A stretch of 64,000 bases of DNA, taken from the NCBI RefSeq assembly GCF_001682865.1, contig NZ_MAQX01000011.1, positions 1,012,241-1,076,240 of the forward strand, read 5' to 3'. Shown here in pieces: positions 1 through 9,783 of this stretch (positions within the stretch are counted from its first letter, which is position 1; each line of letters begins with the position of its first letter). Under the pieces are notes generated by a model. The model made no database searches. It was not told the DNA's origin and saw nothing but the letters and a program-made list of their open reading frames with translations. This stretch comes from Bacillus sp. FJAT-26390 (GTDB lineage Bacteria > Bacillota > Bacilli > Paenibacillales > Paenibacillaceae). Position numbers and translations under genes: made by a program.

Positions 1-3000
1 CGCGAATCTCTTTAATCGCTGTGAATCTTTTGGCAATCGAATCAAGATGAGCGTGCGTATCATTCACATGCATAAGCGTCATTTTGAATGGTTCGCCTGG
101 AATCGGACCGCCTTCCAAATCCGTAATACGGCCTTCAATTCCCGTATTGATCGTGCCCAGCTTCGAAATATGCTCGATGAACACCTCGTAATCAACTAGG
201 TTCATCTCATACTGGCGTCCTGCATCCTTCGCTGCTTTCATCGAGCGGTAGAAGTCGCCGCCGTTTGCCATGAAGGAGTTCGTTGCCACAAAGTAATATG
301 CATTCAGATCGATTGGGCTATAGCTGCCATCAGCGTTTTTAATGTCAACTTTGACGATACGTTTGCCCGCAGTTACTAGATGTCCGTTTGCATCCAGCAC
401 TTCCGGCTGCTTCTTCGAATCATAGTAGTAGCGCATGCCCGAAACTTGCGGGAAACGGCCTTGTTTTGTATCAATTCCGCTTACGCCGTTCTCGAGCGCA
501 TCAACAATTTCCTGGCCCGTCATGCGAAGCGATGTCAGGTTATTGCCGAATGGCATAACTGTCAGCAATTCGCCCAGCGTGATGTCGCCATCTGCCTTGC
601 CCTCTGCCGTTCGTTTAATCGACTCGCGGATACCTCCGCCATTTTGGATCGCTACATAACCTTTTACCTCAAGCTTCTGTAATTCCGCATTGCTGCTCAC
701 AAAGCTTTTTACTTTTGCGACCATGCCGTCTGTCATTAGATTTGCGAGATTCGTTTCTTTCGCACGAACCGAATTGCGATCGCCATCCAAAAATACATTC
801 GTTTTGCCGATAATCTGTTTTTTGATGTCTTCAATGCCCGCATTATAAGGCTTCAGCATTTCTGTTGCATCTGGATCTGCTGCAAAAGTCGCAATATCAA
901 GCAGCTTGCCATTCCAATTCGTAAGCACGCCAGCTTGATTGAATTTAACATCCAATCGACCCAAATATTTGTTATACTCCTCTGCTTGTACAACAAGCGT
1001 TGGCTCTGCACCTGCATGAATCACCTTTGGAACATCAACCTTTGTATGGCTGTGACCGCCAACAATAACGTCGATACCAGCAACCTGCTCGCCAAGTACA
1101 AGATCAAAGTCATGTCCTAGATGAGTCAAAGCAACAATTTTGTTAATCCCTTTGTCTTGAAGCGATTTAACTGTTTCTTTTGCCTTCGCGATATAGTCAT
1201 TGAAAACGATATTTTCGCCAGGTGAAGCAAGGAACTTCGTATCCTCCGTCGTTAGTCCGAATACGCCGACCTTCGTCTTATCCTTGCCAACCTCAATGAT
1301 AATAGAGTTGTAAATTTTACCGTCTGCCGGTTCTGCACCGACCGCTTGCTCAGCGAGATATCCGCTCAGCGCAGGCTCTTTACTGAAATCAATATTGGAG
1401 CTTACAAATGGGAATTTCGCATTTTTCACAAAATCCGCTAGTACTGATGGCCCTTTATCAAATTCATGATTACCGAATACCATCGCGTCGTATCCTAGCT
1501 TATTCATAAACGCCAGATCTGCTTGACCTAAATATTTATTGAAGAACAATGTGCCCGAGAACACATCACCAGCATCAAGCAAGACTGAATTGGGTGTTTC
1601 ATTCCGTATCTGATTAACTGCAGTAAATCGTTTTGCTACGTTTGCCAGATTGGCATGCGAATCATTCACATGCATAATCGTCATAGAGAATTCCGCATCT
1701 TTCTTAGTGGACAGATCCAGCTGCGCAAGAAGCGGATCATGATCGCTCACACGGCCCTGTTCTGTCGAGAAATCAGCATTAACATGTACAACGTCAATAT
1801 TGGCGTTTGCTTCAATTCCATTGTCTACTAGAATATGATCCAATGTTTGCGAATTGCCGTCATAGATGTAGGAATATCGTTCCGAAACATCCAGCTTATC
1901 GACAAGGTTCGTTAATTCCGTACCTTTGATCTTGTTTAGCGTTCCAGAGAATTGGAAGTCATTAAAGTCCCCTAGTACAACTACGCTTGCTTCCGGGTCC
2001 TTCGTCGTCAATTCTTTCACGAAGCCGTTCACGGTTAACGCTTGCTTGGCGCGCTGCACCTCGCTGCTGCGAACAACAGGCTGAATTTCACCCCAAGGCT
2101 TGCCGTCTCCGCCTTTGGAATTCAAATGGTTCGCAATAACGATGACACGTTTTCCTTGGAAATTAAATTCTCCGACGAGCGGCTTACGGGATGAAGCAAA
2201 GGTAGAAGCATCCGCAGATCCAATCCGACCAGGATTTTGCGTTAGACCTCCGATTCCATCCACTTTAATCGACGTTTTAAAATCGCCTTTTACTCCTGGT
2301 GCGAGTGTTACTCGATCAGTATCGTACAAGAAACCGACTCGAATATTTCCTCCGGGCGCTCCGCCGTCCTTATTATTTTCTGGAGCAACATCGGTATATT
2401 TATAAGTAGGGCCGCCTTTCGATTTAATAGCGTCAATCAACGTTTGGAAGCTTTGGGAAGCATCCGTATTGCCAGTGTCTTTCTCACCGTCATTATCTTG
2501 AACTTCCATTAAACCGATAATGTCCGGCTGTTTCATGTTCGTTACGATAATCGAAGCGATTTTGCCAGCTTTCGCCGTGTCGGCAGGGCTGAAGTTTTCC
2601 ACATTAAATGTAGCAATCGTCAGCTTGTCCGCATTTGGCTCAATGCTAGTTACCTTCTGCGTATTGCTGCTGCGGGTAATCGTTGGCAAAGCTTGCGTTG
2701 GCATCAGCTTATAGAGATCGCCAGCGTATTGAATCACGCCAACGATATTTCCGTTAAACGCATCACCCGTTTTAATTTCATCGCCTGCTGGCTTTGAGCC
2801 GCCAATATACAGCTTTTGCGGATTCAGGCTGCTGTCAGTAGGGTCTAAACCATTGCCTTCCAGCACGATACCGCCAAAAAAAGTTTTTACCGGATTATTT
2901 AATCCGTTGTCAAACGTAACCGGTGTTACTGCATTTGCATAAGGTCCTGTAATGCTAGGATTTTTCACTTCGACCAACATGCTCTCCAAGCTCTCGAAGA

Positions 3001-5125
3001 AGTCAATCGCATCAACCTCTGGATTAAACTTGGCGAAGCTGTCCGAATCGATTAGTTTCGGAACGATACGTCCTCCTGTACCAATCACTGTAGCTGTAGG
3101 AAGCGTATTATTGCTGGACAGCTTATTAATAGTCGTTGCATTAATTTGGGTTACTGTCAGGGATGGGCTGTTGCCAAATTCCTGTACTGTACCTGTCACG
3201 GAAACAGCATCCTTTACAGCAAGGCCATGCGCTTTCTTGTACACCTGAATAGCCTCGGAAGTATTCGGATTGTCATCCTGTTGATCATCAGGCGCCTGCA
3301 TGAAGAAGGAATCCGTGCTGATCGAAGTTATGATGCCTGTAACATTTGAAACTTTTACATTATTATAGATCGACTTATGCGTCTCGCCTTGAATTTTATT
3401 GATTGCGATACCGTCCGTATTTCCCAATACCTTATACGTGAAGGTCGATACTTCGCTTGTTACCCCACCTGCTGTAACAACCGCTTTAATGACGGTATCT
3501 GCATTTACAACGATAGGACTAGCGTAAAGCGCACCAACCGAAGCAGTTGGCGTAGTGCCATCCGTCGTGTAACGAATAACTCCGCCTTCCGCAAGCGAAC
3601 TTAATGAAACGGAAGCCCCCGCATTAATGCCGCCTGAAGGAATGCTCGCTTGAACAGCTAACCGTTTCTCGACAATATCAAGCGTATTGCGCGGCAGCAG
3701 CTCGAGGCCTACGCTGGAATGATACGTCATAACACCGGTAACCTGCTCAAACGTCTTTCCTGCGACAAATGAAGCATCCGAGGAATAAATAATAATTTTC
3801 CCAGCGCTTGCCGCATCCGTTGCCGTAACAACGCCGCTGGCGACACTCTCAACCGTTAAATTTTTCACCTGTACGAAGCGACCCTCGAATTTGTTTCGAT
3901 TATCAGTCGTTTTGCCAAAGCTCGTAGAATCTACATTAACAGGCGCAGGGATAGCAACTGAACCCGTAACCTTCATATCATCCGCAGCTGCTTCTAATTG
4001 AAGCAAACCGAAATACTCCGTAAGCTTTCCGAAAGCTTCAATCGTATCTCCCGGCTGAACGGATACGCTGCTTGGAACTCTCACGATAATGCCATTAGTC
4101 GAATCTTGAACAAATAAATTATAATATGAACCAGACTCAGCACGATGAGTTACTGTTCCGCTGAGCGTCACGCTTGTACCAATTGCAGCCGCGCGAGCTG
4201 CCGCGATTGTAATTTGGCTCGTGATGCTGTAAGCAAATTCACGCAGTTCACTATTTGCCAAACCATCTTTCTTCGCAAAAGCATGAACCGTCGTTGGTCC
4301 ATTAATTTCAATAGAGGTCACGCCCGGTTGATACCAATCAAAATCTTCCGGAGCGATCTGCGTATCTCCTGAGCCATATACGCTGTAGTAGACGCTAGCG
4401 CCAACCGTTGGCGTCGAAAGATGAATGATCGTGCCTGGTTGAACCGCTCCGGAGCTTACGTCTGCCGTTACAGCTTCAACGCCGTCAGAAATGACTCCAT
4501 ACGATGAATTCCGTGGATCTGGCGTGCCCACTTCGAAATCGGAATTGTTATTATTCGTATCTTGAGCACGATTGCCTTTGCGGATTGCTGCTGTAACATT
4601 CGTGAGCAGCGTTCCTGTAGGACCTGTGCCTTCGAATTCAGTAGCTGCACCATAGCCTACTAAATCAATAACCGTATTAGCGCTGTTGACCAGCTTCACC
4701 TTGCCGCTTGCCCCCGCCAAACTAAGATTGCCTGTTGCATCTGGGCTTGTCAGGTTTGGAGCTGCTGCATCAGCACCAGCAGCTTGTTGCGTTAAGTAAT
4801 ATTTTCCAGGTCCTATTTTACCCGATAATGGCATAAGATTGTTACCCGACGTCGGCCAAGATCCTGTTGCCGATGCGTAGATCAATGTCATCCCCGACAA
4901 GGAAATTTCATGATTGGTCGGATTATAAAGCTCAATGAAATCCTGTTTAAAGGTCGCTCCCGAGCCGTTACCCCCAGCACCATAAACCTGTGAAATAACG
5001 ATATTATCCCCCGCAGGCGTTGCCTGTACAGGGCTGCCCAAGCTTCCAAACATACCGGAAACCAACAGAAGAGCGACTAACAGCATGCAGACTTGTTTCT
5101 GTATCCGCTTTACGATTCTCTGCAT
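1..5125 (-). CDS. Secreted multidomain nuclease / 5'-nucleotidase, C-terminus cut by window edge
   Basis: An open frame of 1708 codons runs off the left edge with no stop. ATG at 5125 follows an AGGGAGGAG site and opens a signal peptide ending near PVQA. Domains in order: a lamin-tail domain (about residues 35-150, IELYNPTN); chitobiase-like and OB-like modules (to about 830); an endonuclease/exonuclease/phosphatase domain (about 835-1140) with FNVENF, LMEVQDN, GDFNDF and SDHDP; a 5'-nucleotidase unit (about 1145-1670) with MHVNDSH, GNHEFD, GGHSH and NGGGIRES; then the start of a second metallophosphatase (MHVNDTHAH, from about 1677). The lamin-tail/OB/EEP order resembles ExeM-type extracellular nucleases, and the nucleotidase part resembles YhcR. 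By inference it degrades extracellular DNA to nucleotides and removes phosphate from them. The anchoring mode lies outside the window. Confidence 0.9.
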   Translation of the reverse strand, partial: MQRIVKRIQKQVCMLLVALLLVSGMFGSLGSPVQATPAGDNIVISQVYGAGGNGSGATFKQDFIELYNPTNHEISLSGMTLIYASATGSWPTSGNNLMPLSGKIGPGKYYLTQQAAGADAAAPNLTSPDATGNLSLAGASGKVKLVNSANTVIDLVGYGAATEFEGTGPTGTLLTNVTAAIRKGNRAQDTNNNNSDFEVGTPDPRNSSYGVISDGVEAVTADVSSGAVQPGTIIHLSTPTVGASVYYSVYGSGDTQIAPEDFDWYQPGVTSIEINGPTTVHAFAKKDGLANSELREFAYSITSQITIAAARAAAIGTSVTLSGTVTHRAESGSYYNLFVQDSTNGIIVRVPSSVSVQPGDTIEAFGKLTEYFGLLQLEAAADDMKVTGSVAIPAPVNVDSTSFGKTTDNRNKFEGRFVQVKNLTVESVASGVVTATDAASAGKIIIYSSDASFVAGKTFEQVTGVMTYHSSVGLELLPRNTLDIVEKRLAVQASIPSGGINAGASVSLSSLAEGGVIRYTTDGTTPTASVGALYASPIVVNADTVIKAVVTAGGVTSEVSTFTYKVLGNTDGIAINKIQGETHKSIYNNVKVSNVTGIITSISTDSFFMQAPDDQQDDNPNTSEAIQVYKKAHGLAVKDAVSVTGTVQEFGNSPSLTVTQINATTINKLSSNNTLPTATVIGTGGRIVPKLIDSDSFAKFNPEVDAIDFFESLESMLVEVKNPSITGPYANAVTPVTFDNGLNNPVKTFFGGIVLEGNGLDPTDSSLNPQKLYIGGSKPAGDEIKTGDAFNGNIVGVIQYAGDLYKLMPTQALPTITRSSNTQKVTSIEPNADKLTIATFNVENFSPADTAKAGKIASIIVTNMKQPDIIGLMEVQDNDGEKDTGNTDASQSFQTLIDAIKSKGGPTYKYTDVAPENNKDGGAPGGNIRVGFLYDTDRVTLAPGVKGDFKTSIKVDGIGGLTQNPGRIGSADASTFASSRKPLVGEFNFQGKRVIVIANHLNSKGGDGKPWGEIQPVVRSSEVQRAKQALTVNGFVKELTTKDPEASVVVLGDFNDFQFSGTLNKIKGTELTNLVDKLDVSERYSYIYDGNSQTLDHILVDNGIEANANIDVVHVNADFSTEQGRVSDHDPLLAQLDLSTKKDAEFSMTIMHVNDSHANLANVAKRFTAVNQIRNETPNSVLLDAGDVFSGTLFFNKYLGQADLAFMNKLGYDAMVFGNHEFDKGPSVLADFVKNAKFPFVSSNIDFSKEPALSGYLAEQAVGAEPADGKIYNSIIIEVGKDKTKVGVFGLTTEDTKFLASPGENIVFNDYIAKAKETVKSLQDKGINKIVALTHLGHDFDLVLGEQVAGIDVIVGGHSHTKVDVPKVIHAGAEPTLVVQAEEYNKYLGRLDVKFNQAGVLTNWNGKLLDIATFAADPDATEMLKPYNAGIEDIKKQIIGKTNVFLDGDRNSVRAKETNLANLMTDGMVAKVKSFVSSNAELQKLEVKGYVAIQNGGGIRESIKRTAEGKADGDITLGELLTVMPFGNNLTSLRMTGQEIVDALENGVSGIDTKQGRFPQVSGMRYYYDSKKQPEVLDANGHLVTAGKRIVKVDIKNADGSYSPIDLNAYYFVATNSFMANGGDFYRSMKAAKDAGRQYEMNLVDYEVFIEHISKLGTINTGIEGRITDLEGGPIPGEPFKMTLMHVNDTHAHLDSIAKRFTAIKEIR

Positions 5126-5179
5126 TCTAAATTTCTCCTCCCTTTAAACAAAAATGGTATTAAAGAACAATACATAACT

Positions 5180-5210
5180 ATTATAGACTAGTGAAAATTT
5201 GTCATCACAA
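5180..5210 (-). promoter_or_regulatory. Possible promoter of the nuclease/nucleotidase gene
   Basis: Read on the minus strand, a perfect TATAAT (5180-5185) lies 54 bp upstream of the ATG at 5125. The best -35 candidate is TTGTGA (5205-5210), at a long 19-nt spacing. The -10 is convincing and the -35 is weak, so the gene may need an activator. I see no clear Pho box. Confidence 0.4.
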
Positions 5211-5335
5211 TATCAACTTGAAATTAAGTTCCAGTAAACATGCACATTTGTTCATCGACGGCAAAAAAAATCCCCTTATCTCCATACATGCATGACATCC
5301 ATAAACAGAATATTTGCATTGTTGAAGAAAGGGGT

Positions 5336-5358
5336 ATAGCTTTGGGCCCAAAAGCTAT
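5336..5358. repeat. Near-perfect palindrome in the 430-bp gap
   Basis: The gap 5126-5555 holds no credible gene. It contains the nuclease promoter, the terminator of the exporter operon, and this dyad centred on GGGCCC. The arms are ATAGCTTTGGG and CCCAAAAGCTAT, which differ by one inserted base. No T-run follows, so it is more likely a protein site or part of a transcript 5' end than a terminator. Confidence 0.4.
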
Positions 5359-5485
5359 TGGAGCCGTCTATTATTAATGTAATGTAAACTGACATATAAC
5401 ATATGAAAGAGTATACAGCGGATCGTATTTCCTGTCAATTGGTAGAATGTAATGATTTTCTAGGTATGAAATCCCGTAAAATATA

Positions 5486-5532
5486 ACAAAAAGTACCATA
5501 TATATGACATAGTTCGTCATACACACGGTACT
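5486..5532 (-). terminator. Terminator of the bmrCD-like operon
   Basis: On the minus strand, AGTACC pairs with GGTACT and an inner stem of ten or more pairs uses many G-U wobbles around the loop GAACTAT. TTTTTG follows at once. It starts 24 bp after the stop codon at 5556. Confidence 0.75.
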
Positions 5533-5555
5533 TAGACAGAAATGATACGAAATCA

Positions 5556-7325
5556 CTATTTTTTCATTGTGCTCACAGGCTCAGCCGAAGCCTTTTCACC
5601 CTTTTGCAGCTGATACATTTTGTAATACCTGCCCCCGAGCGCCATCAAAGCATCATGATTGCCGCGCTCGACGATCTCGCCGCGATGCAGCACAAGAATT
5701 TGGTCGGCATCGCGAATAGTGGACAGCCTATGCGCGATAATGAGCGTAGTGCGTCCCTGACTAACGACGCGCAGCGCTTGTTGAATAAGCCCCTCCGTCT
5801 CGCTGTCAATGCTAGCCGTCGCCTCATCCAATATAAGAATCGATGGATCAAAAGCGAGAGCTCTAGCGAAGGAAATAAGCTGCCTTTGGCCAGAGGAAAG
5901 CGTACTTCCGCGTTCAACGACAAGCTCATCATAACCGCCTGGCAGCTGTTCGATGAATGGCGCGGCGCCAACGTCCTTCAGCACGCTTTTAACGCGATCG
6001 ATAGAAATGTCTTTATTGTAAAGACTGACGTTGAACTTGATATCACCGGCAAATAAATACGGATCCTGCAGCACGATGCCCATATGCTTGCGCAGCGCCT
6101 GCTTCGAATATGTCGAAATATCGCGACCGTCAATTGAGATAACGCCCTTATCCGGTTCATAAAAGCCTAGCAAAAGGTTCATAATCGAGCTTTTGCCGGA
6201 GCCCGTATGGCCTACCAAAGCGACGGTCTCACCCTTGCGCGCTTCAAACGAAATTTGCTTCAGCACGTTTTCGCCTTCTTTGTACGCAAAGGTTACTTGA
6301 TCGAACTTCACGACGCCCTCTGGCCGCTTCACGTCCGCAACCTCCTCGACCTCCATGCCATCCATATCAAGTATCGCAAACACCTTCTCCGCCGATACGA
6401 ACGCTCGCTGCGCATTCGTCAGCTGATCGAAAATACCGATAATCGGTTGGAAGATACGCCCCAGGTAGTCGATAAAGGCATAAAACACCCCGAACATGAT
6501 AGAAGTCTCCAGAGACGCACGGCCAAAATACCAAATGACGAGCGCCGTCACTAGACTGCCAATTGTGCCCACAATGTTTCTGGATGACAAAGAGAAAACT
6601 CTAAACTGCTTAATTTGGTTGACGTACCGATCCTCATTCAGCACTTCGAATTCATCCAGCGTCACCTTCTCGCGGCGAAACGCTTGAATAATCGGCATGA
6701 CGACAATCGATTCATTGATCATCGCATTCATATCGCTAAGCCGAGCCCGCATAATCGTAATGTAGCGCTTCGAATACTTCAAATGAATGACCATAATGAG
6801 CGCGAAGAGCGGCGGCAGGAGCAGACAGTACAGGGCCAGGCGCACATCCAAAATAAACAGCGCCGTAAAGATGCCGATCAACTGCACGAAGCTGACGACA
6901 AAGGTCGCCATGAAGCTCATGAACAAATCCCGTACAGCCTCCGTGTCGTTTGCTATTCTCGAAACAATCTGACCGATGGGCGTATTGTCAAAATAGCGCA
7001 GCGGTATCCGCTGGATGTGGCGCATTAAATCCATGCGCATGTTTTTAATAATTTGCAGCGCTGTCGATTGCAAAATGTACGATTGCGAGAAATTTCCGAT
7101 GCTCGCAACGAGCAGCAATCCCATATACAGAGCAAGCAGCCAGAGAACAGGCACTAGATCGCTGCCTTCAACGTCCAAATGCTTATCAATGATCGTTTTT
7201 ATAATAAAAGGTCCGCCAAGCTCAGCGCCTACTGCGCAGCAAAGAATGAGCAGCGCGCCGATAATTCTGAACTTATAGACGAGAGCATATTGGAATAGTC
7301 TTCTCGCCGTTGATTGCTTTGGCAT
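5556..7325 (-). CDS. bmrD: Heterodimeric ABC exporter, BmrD/YheH-like half
   Basis: Half-size exporter of 589 residues: six membrane segments in the first 310 residues, then an ATPase domain with Walker A GHTGSGKSS, signature LSSGQ and Walker B ILILDEATAS. Glu follows the Walker B Asp, so this subunit keeps the catalytic base, but its signature is LSSGQ instead of LSGGQ. That is the pattern of the partner that completes the degenerate ATP site in heterodimeric exporters such as BmrCD and TM287/288. ATG at 7325 follows GAGGAGG, 12 bp after the stop of the partner gene. The likely role is multidrug efflux. The symbol is assigned by analogy with Bacillus subtilis and the substrate is unknown. 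Confidence 0.8.
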   Translation of the reverse strand: MPKQSTARRLFQYALVYKFRIIGALLILCCAVGAELGGPFIIKTIIDKHLDVEGSDLVPVLWLLALYMGLLLVASIGNFSQSYILQSTALQIIKNMRMDLMRHIQRIPLRYFDNTPIGQIVSRIANDTEAVRDLFMSFMATFVVSFVQLIGIFTALFILDVRLALYCLLLPPLFALIMVIHLKYSKRYITIMRARLSDMNAMINESIVVMPIIQAFRREKVTLDEFEVLNEDRYVNQIKQFRVFSLSSRNIVGTIGSLVTALVIWYFGRASLETSIMFGVFYAFIDYLGRIFQPIIGIFDQLTNAQRAFVSAEKVFAILDMDGMEVEEVADVKRPEGVVKFDQVTFAYKEGENVLKQISFEARKGETVALVGHTGSGKSSIMNLLLGFYEPDKGVISIDGRDISTYSKQALRKHMGIVLQDPYLFAGDIKFNVSLYNKDISIDRVKSVLKDVGAAPFIEQLPGGYDELVVERGSTLSSGQRQLISFARALAFDPSILILDEATASIDSETEGLIQQALRVVSQGRTTLIIAHRLSTIRDADQILVLHRGEIVERGNHDALMALGGRYYKMYQLQKGEKASAEPVSTMKK

Positions 7326-7337
7326 TCTACAGCCTCC

Positions 7338-9083
7338 TCATTCTTCCAAGCTTGCTTCCATTTGCTGCCGTTCCCACTGCTCCTTGTACCAGCCCCCGAA
7401 CAGCATCAGCTCTTCATGCGAGCCTTCCTCGATGATCCTGCCTTCATTCAGCACGATGATCCAATCCGCATGGCTAACGGCAGAAAGACGATGGGTGTTG
7501 ATAAACGTTGTCTTCCCTTCGCGCTCCAAGCGAATGTGATGCAAAATCCGGCTCTCGGTTCTCGCATCAACGGCCGACAACGAATCATCCAGCAGCAATA
7601 TTTCCGAGTCTACGAGCAGCGCCCGCGCTATTGCTAAACGCTGCTTTTGTCCGCCCGACAGCATGACGCCATTTTCGCCAACAATCGTCTCTAGCCCCTC
7701 AGGCATCATCGCAATATCCTCAGTAAAAGAGGCCATTTCTACCGCGCGGGCAACTTCCTCAGGCGTCGCATTTGGCTTGCCCAGCGCGATATTTTCTCTA
7801 ATTGTTTTGGATAAGAGCAGATGCTCCTGCGGCACGTAAGCAATCCAGCGTCTCATCTGGTCGATCGCGATTTGCTCTACAGGCACGCCTGCTACGAACA
7901 ACCGCTCCTGATCAAGCGGATATTGGCGAAGCAGCTGCTTCAGCAGCGTGCTCTTGCCGCTTCCCGTTTTACCTACGATCCCAAGCGTCTGGCCTCGTTC
8001 AAGCTGGAAAGATACCTGATCCAAGCTAGGATGGCTTGCGGTAGGATAAGTAAAAGTAAGCTGCTTCATCTCAATGCTCGTAGGCACTGCGACCGCAGCG
8101 AGCTTGTCCGCGTCCTCCAGATCCGGCTTTTGCGTAAGCGCCGTGTCCAACCGATCAGCCGATGCGCTTCCGCGCTGCAGAACGTTAATGAACTCGCCGA
8201 AGGAGATCATCGGCCAAATAAGCATGCCTAAATAAATATTGAACGAAATCAACTGGCCAAGCGATATTTCGCCTTGGAATACGAGATAGGAGCCATAGCC
8301 AATGCCAATCGAATAGCTCACGCCAACAATCAACGAAATGATCGGCTGGAACAATGCGTTTAGTATCGATACCCGTTTGTTTTTGAACATCACATCAGAG
8401 GTCACTTTATCAAATGCGGAAAGATCATCGTTCTCCTGCACGTACGAGCGAATAACGCGTATGCCGGAGATCGATTCCAGCGCATGATCGTTCATTTTGC
8501 CAAAGGAGGCTTGCGCATCCAAGAACCTTGTCCTCACTTTTTTGCCAAGCTTGCTAATCACGACTGCCAGCAAGGGCAGCGGAATAAGGGCAGCAATCAT
8601 TAATTTGTAGCTGACCAGCGAAATCATCATAATCACGACAACCGACGCGCCAACGAGCGTATTGACGAGAGTCATGACGCCGTAGCCTGCCGTTTGTCCG
8701 ATTGCCAAAATATCGTTCGTTGCGAGCGCCATTAATTGCCCCGTGCTGTTGCGCTGAAAAAATGCAGGCGTCATCCGCGTCAAATTCGCAAGCAGCCGTC
8801 CCCGCAGCACTTTCTCGACAAGCGCCGAATTGCCAAACAGCGTCGTGATCCATATGTAAACCATGACGTAGAGCATCAGCGAAAGCCCGATAAGCAGCAG
8901 CACCGTCTGGGACAAGCCTGCCGAAGTGAGCTCCCCTTCACGTATATGATCGACCGTCTTCCCAATAAGATTGGGCGGTATCGTGGACAGCAGGCTGACT
9001 AACGCCATGATGCTGACGGCTATTACATAGCTCCCCCACCGATCTTTAAAAAACCATCGCAAGCGATTTACAAAAGACATCAT
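7338..9083 (-). CDS. bmrC: Heterodimeric ABC exporter, BmrC/YheI-like half
   Basis: Half-size exporter of 581 residues with a membrane domain (about 1-310) and an ATPase domain: Walker A GKTGSGKST near residue 371, LSGGQKQR, and Walker B ILLLDDSLSAVD. Asp replaces the catalytic Glu after Walker B, which marks the non-hydrolysing site of a heterodimeric exporter. The next gene supplies the matching weak signature, so the two form one complex. ATG at 9083 follows AAAGGGGGAT. It is the first gene of the operon. The 145-bp upstream gap contains a TATAAT and a hairpin with eight Ts, which may form an attenuator like the one at Bacillus bmrB-bmrC-bmrD. Confidence 0.8.
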   Translation of the reverse strand: MMSFVNRLRWFFKDRWGSYVIAVSIMALVSLLSTIPPNLIGKTVDHIREGELTSAGLSQTVLLLIGLSLMLYVMVYIWITTLFGNSALVEKVLRGRLLANLTRMTPAFFQRNSTGQLMALATNDILAIGQTAGYGVMTLVNTLVGASVVVIMMISLVSYKLMIAALIPLPLLAVVISKLGKKVRTRFLDAQASFGKMNDHALESISGIRVIRSYVQENDDLSAFDKVTSDVMFKNKRVSILNALFQPIISLIVGVSYSIGIGYGSYLVFQGEISLGQLISFNIYLGMLIWPMISFGEFINVLQRGSASADRLDTALTQKPDLEDADKLAAVAVPTSIEMKQLTFTYPTASHPSLDQVSFQLERGQTLGIVGKTGSGKSTLLKQLLRQYPLDQERLFVAGVPVEQIAIDQMRRWIAYVPQEHLLLSKTIRENIALGKPNATPEEVARAVEMASFTEDIAMMPEGLETIVGENGVMLSGGQKQRLAIARALLVDSEILLLDDSLSAVDARTESRILHHIRLEREGKTTFINTHRLSAVSHADWIIVLNEGRIIEEGSHEELMLFGGWYKEQWERQQMEASLEE

Positions 9084-9127
9084 ATCCCCCTTTTCCTGTT
9101 GCCAAAATGGCTTACTGCATGCAGCAT

Positions 9128-9166
9128 AAAAAAAACGGCGGCTCTTATGCCATCTCTGGCGCCAAT
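9128..9166 (-). promoter_or_regulatory. Possible transcription attenuator upstream of the exporter operon
   Basis: On the minus strand a TATAAT lies near 9178-9183. About 15 nt later the RNA can fold as GCCA-GAGA-TGGC, or with GGC pairing GCC across ATAAGA, ending in GCCGCCG followed by eight Ts. The alternative stems are short. Regulation by attenuation is inferred from the Bacillus bmr operon. I found no convincing leader peptide with a ribosome site. Confidence 0.35.
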
Positions 9167-9228
9167 TGTCCTTTTTAATTATAGCTGTATTTTAGATTAT
9201 AATTTAAATCTTCGGTAACCATATTTAT

Positions 9229-9783
9229 TTATTTTTTTGAAAAGCGGAACGGCAGCCGAACAAAATGCAGCTCGGCAATGAATGAAAAGAGTGCTAAAAG
9301 GATGAATAGAGAAATCCAGCTTTTGTCCAGATTCAATAGAAAAGGATAAAAGATAAGCTGCGCAGCCAATATCACCATATATAAGCATTTGCGGCTTCGG
9401 ACAGAATCCAGCAATATCTCCTGCCCATCCTGCTTTGCCAGCAAGCCAAGCCCTTCAAAAACCAAGTAGGCAAGCACGACATGAAGGCCCAGAAGCGCTT
9501 GCGCATATAGTTGTTGCTGGATTGGAACTGCGGTAAAATCCGATAAGAATATGCCAGTATGGATCAACGCATTCGGCATAGAAACAACTACCAGAACAAT
9601 CGCGATCCATTTTGCTTTGTTGAAAACGGGCTGATAGGTGCTCATTGCATGCAGCGCTGACGCTATCATCATATAGCCTATGAAATCGGGGAGTATGTCA
9701 ACATAGCCGATGCGAATATCCAAAAAGGCAATGACCAGCCCCCATCTAAGCCGCCTGAGCGCGCTATTCAAAGAGGTTTTCAA
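9229..9783 (-). CDS. Unknown multi-pass membrane protein
   Basis: 184 residues with about five hydrophobic segments and a positively charged N-terminus (LRRLRWG). I recognise no family. The start is TTG at 9783, seven bases after GGGAGGTG and overlapping the upstream stop by four bases (TTGA), so it is translationally coupled to the gene at 9780-10661. It was probably cotranscribed with that gene from a promoter upstream of 10661. The C-terminus ends in basic residues (RLPFRFSKK), consistent with a cytoplasmic tail. Confidence 0.6.
   Translation of the reverse strand: MKTSLNSALRRLRWGLVIAFLDIRIGYVDILPDFIGYMMIASALHAMSTYQPVFNKAKWIAIVLVVVSMPNALIHTGIFLSDFTAVPIQQQLYAQALLGLHVVLAYLVFEGLGLLAKQDGQEILLDSVRSRKCLYMVILAAQLIFYPFLLNLDKSWISLFILLALFSFIAELHFVRLPFRFSKK

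Noticed and set aside
5374..5556. 60-codon minus-strand frame after the exporter genes
   Set aside because: It runs straight through the terminator hairpin at 5486-5532, has no ribosome site and starts at the stop codon of the exporter gene.
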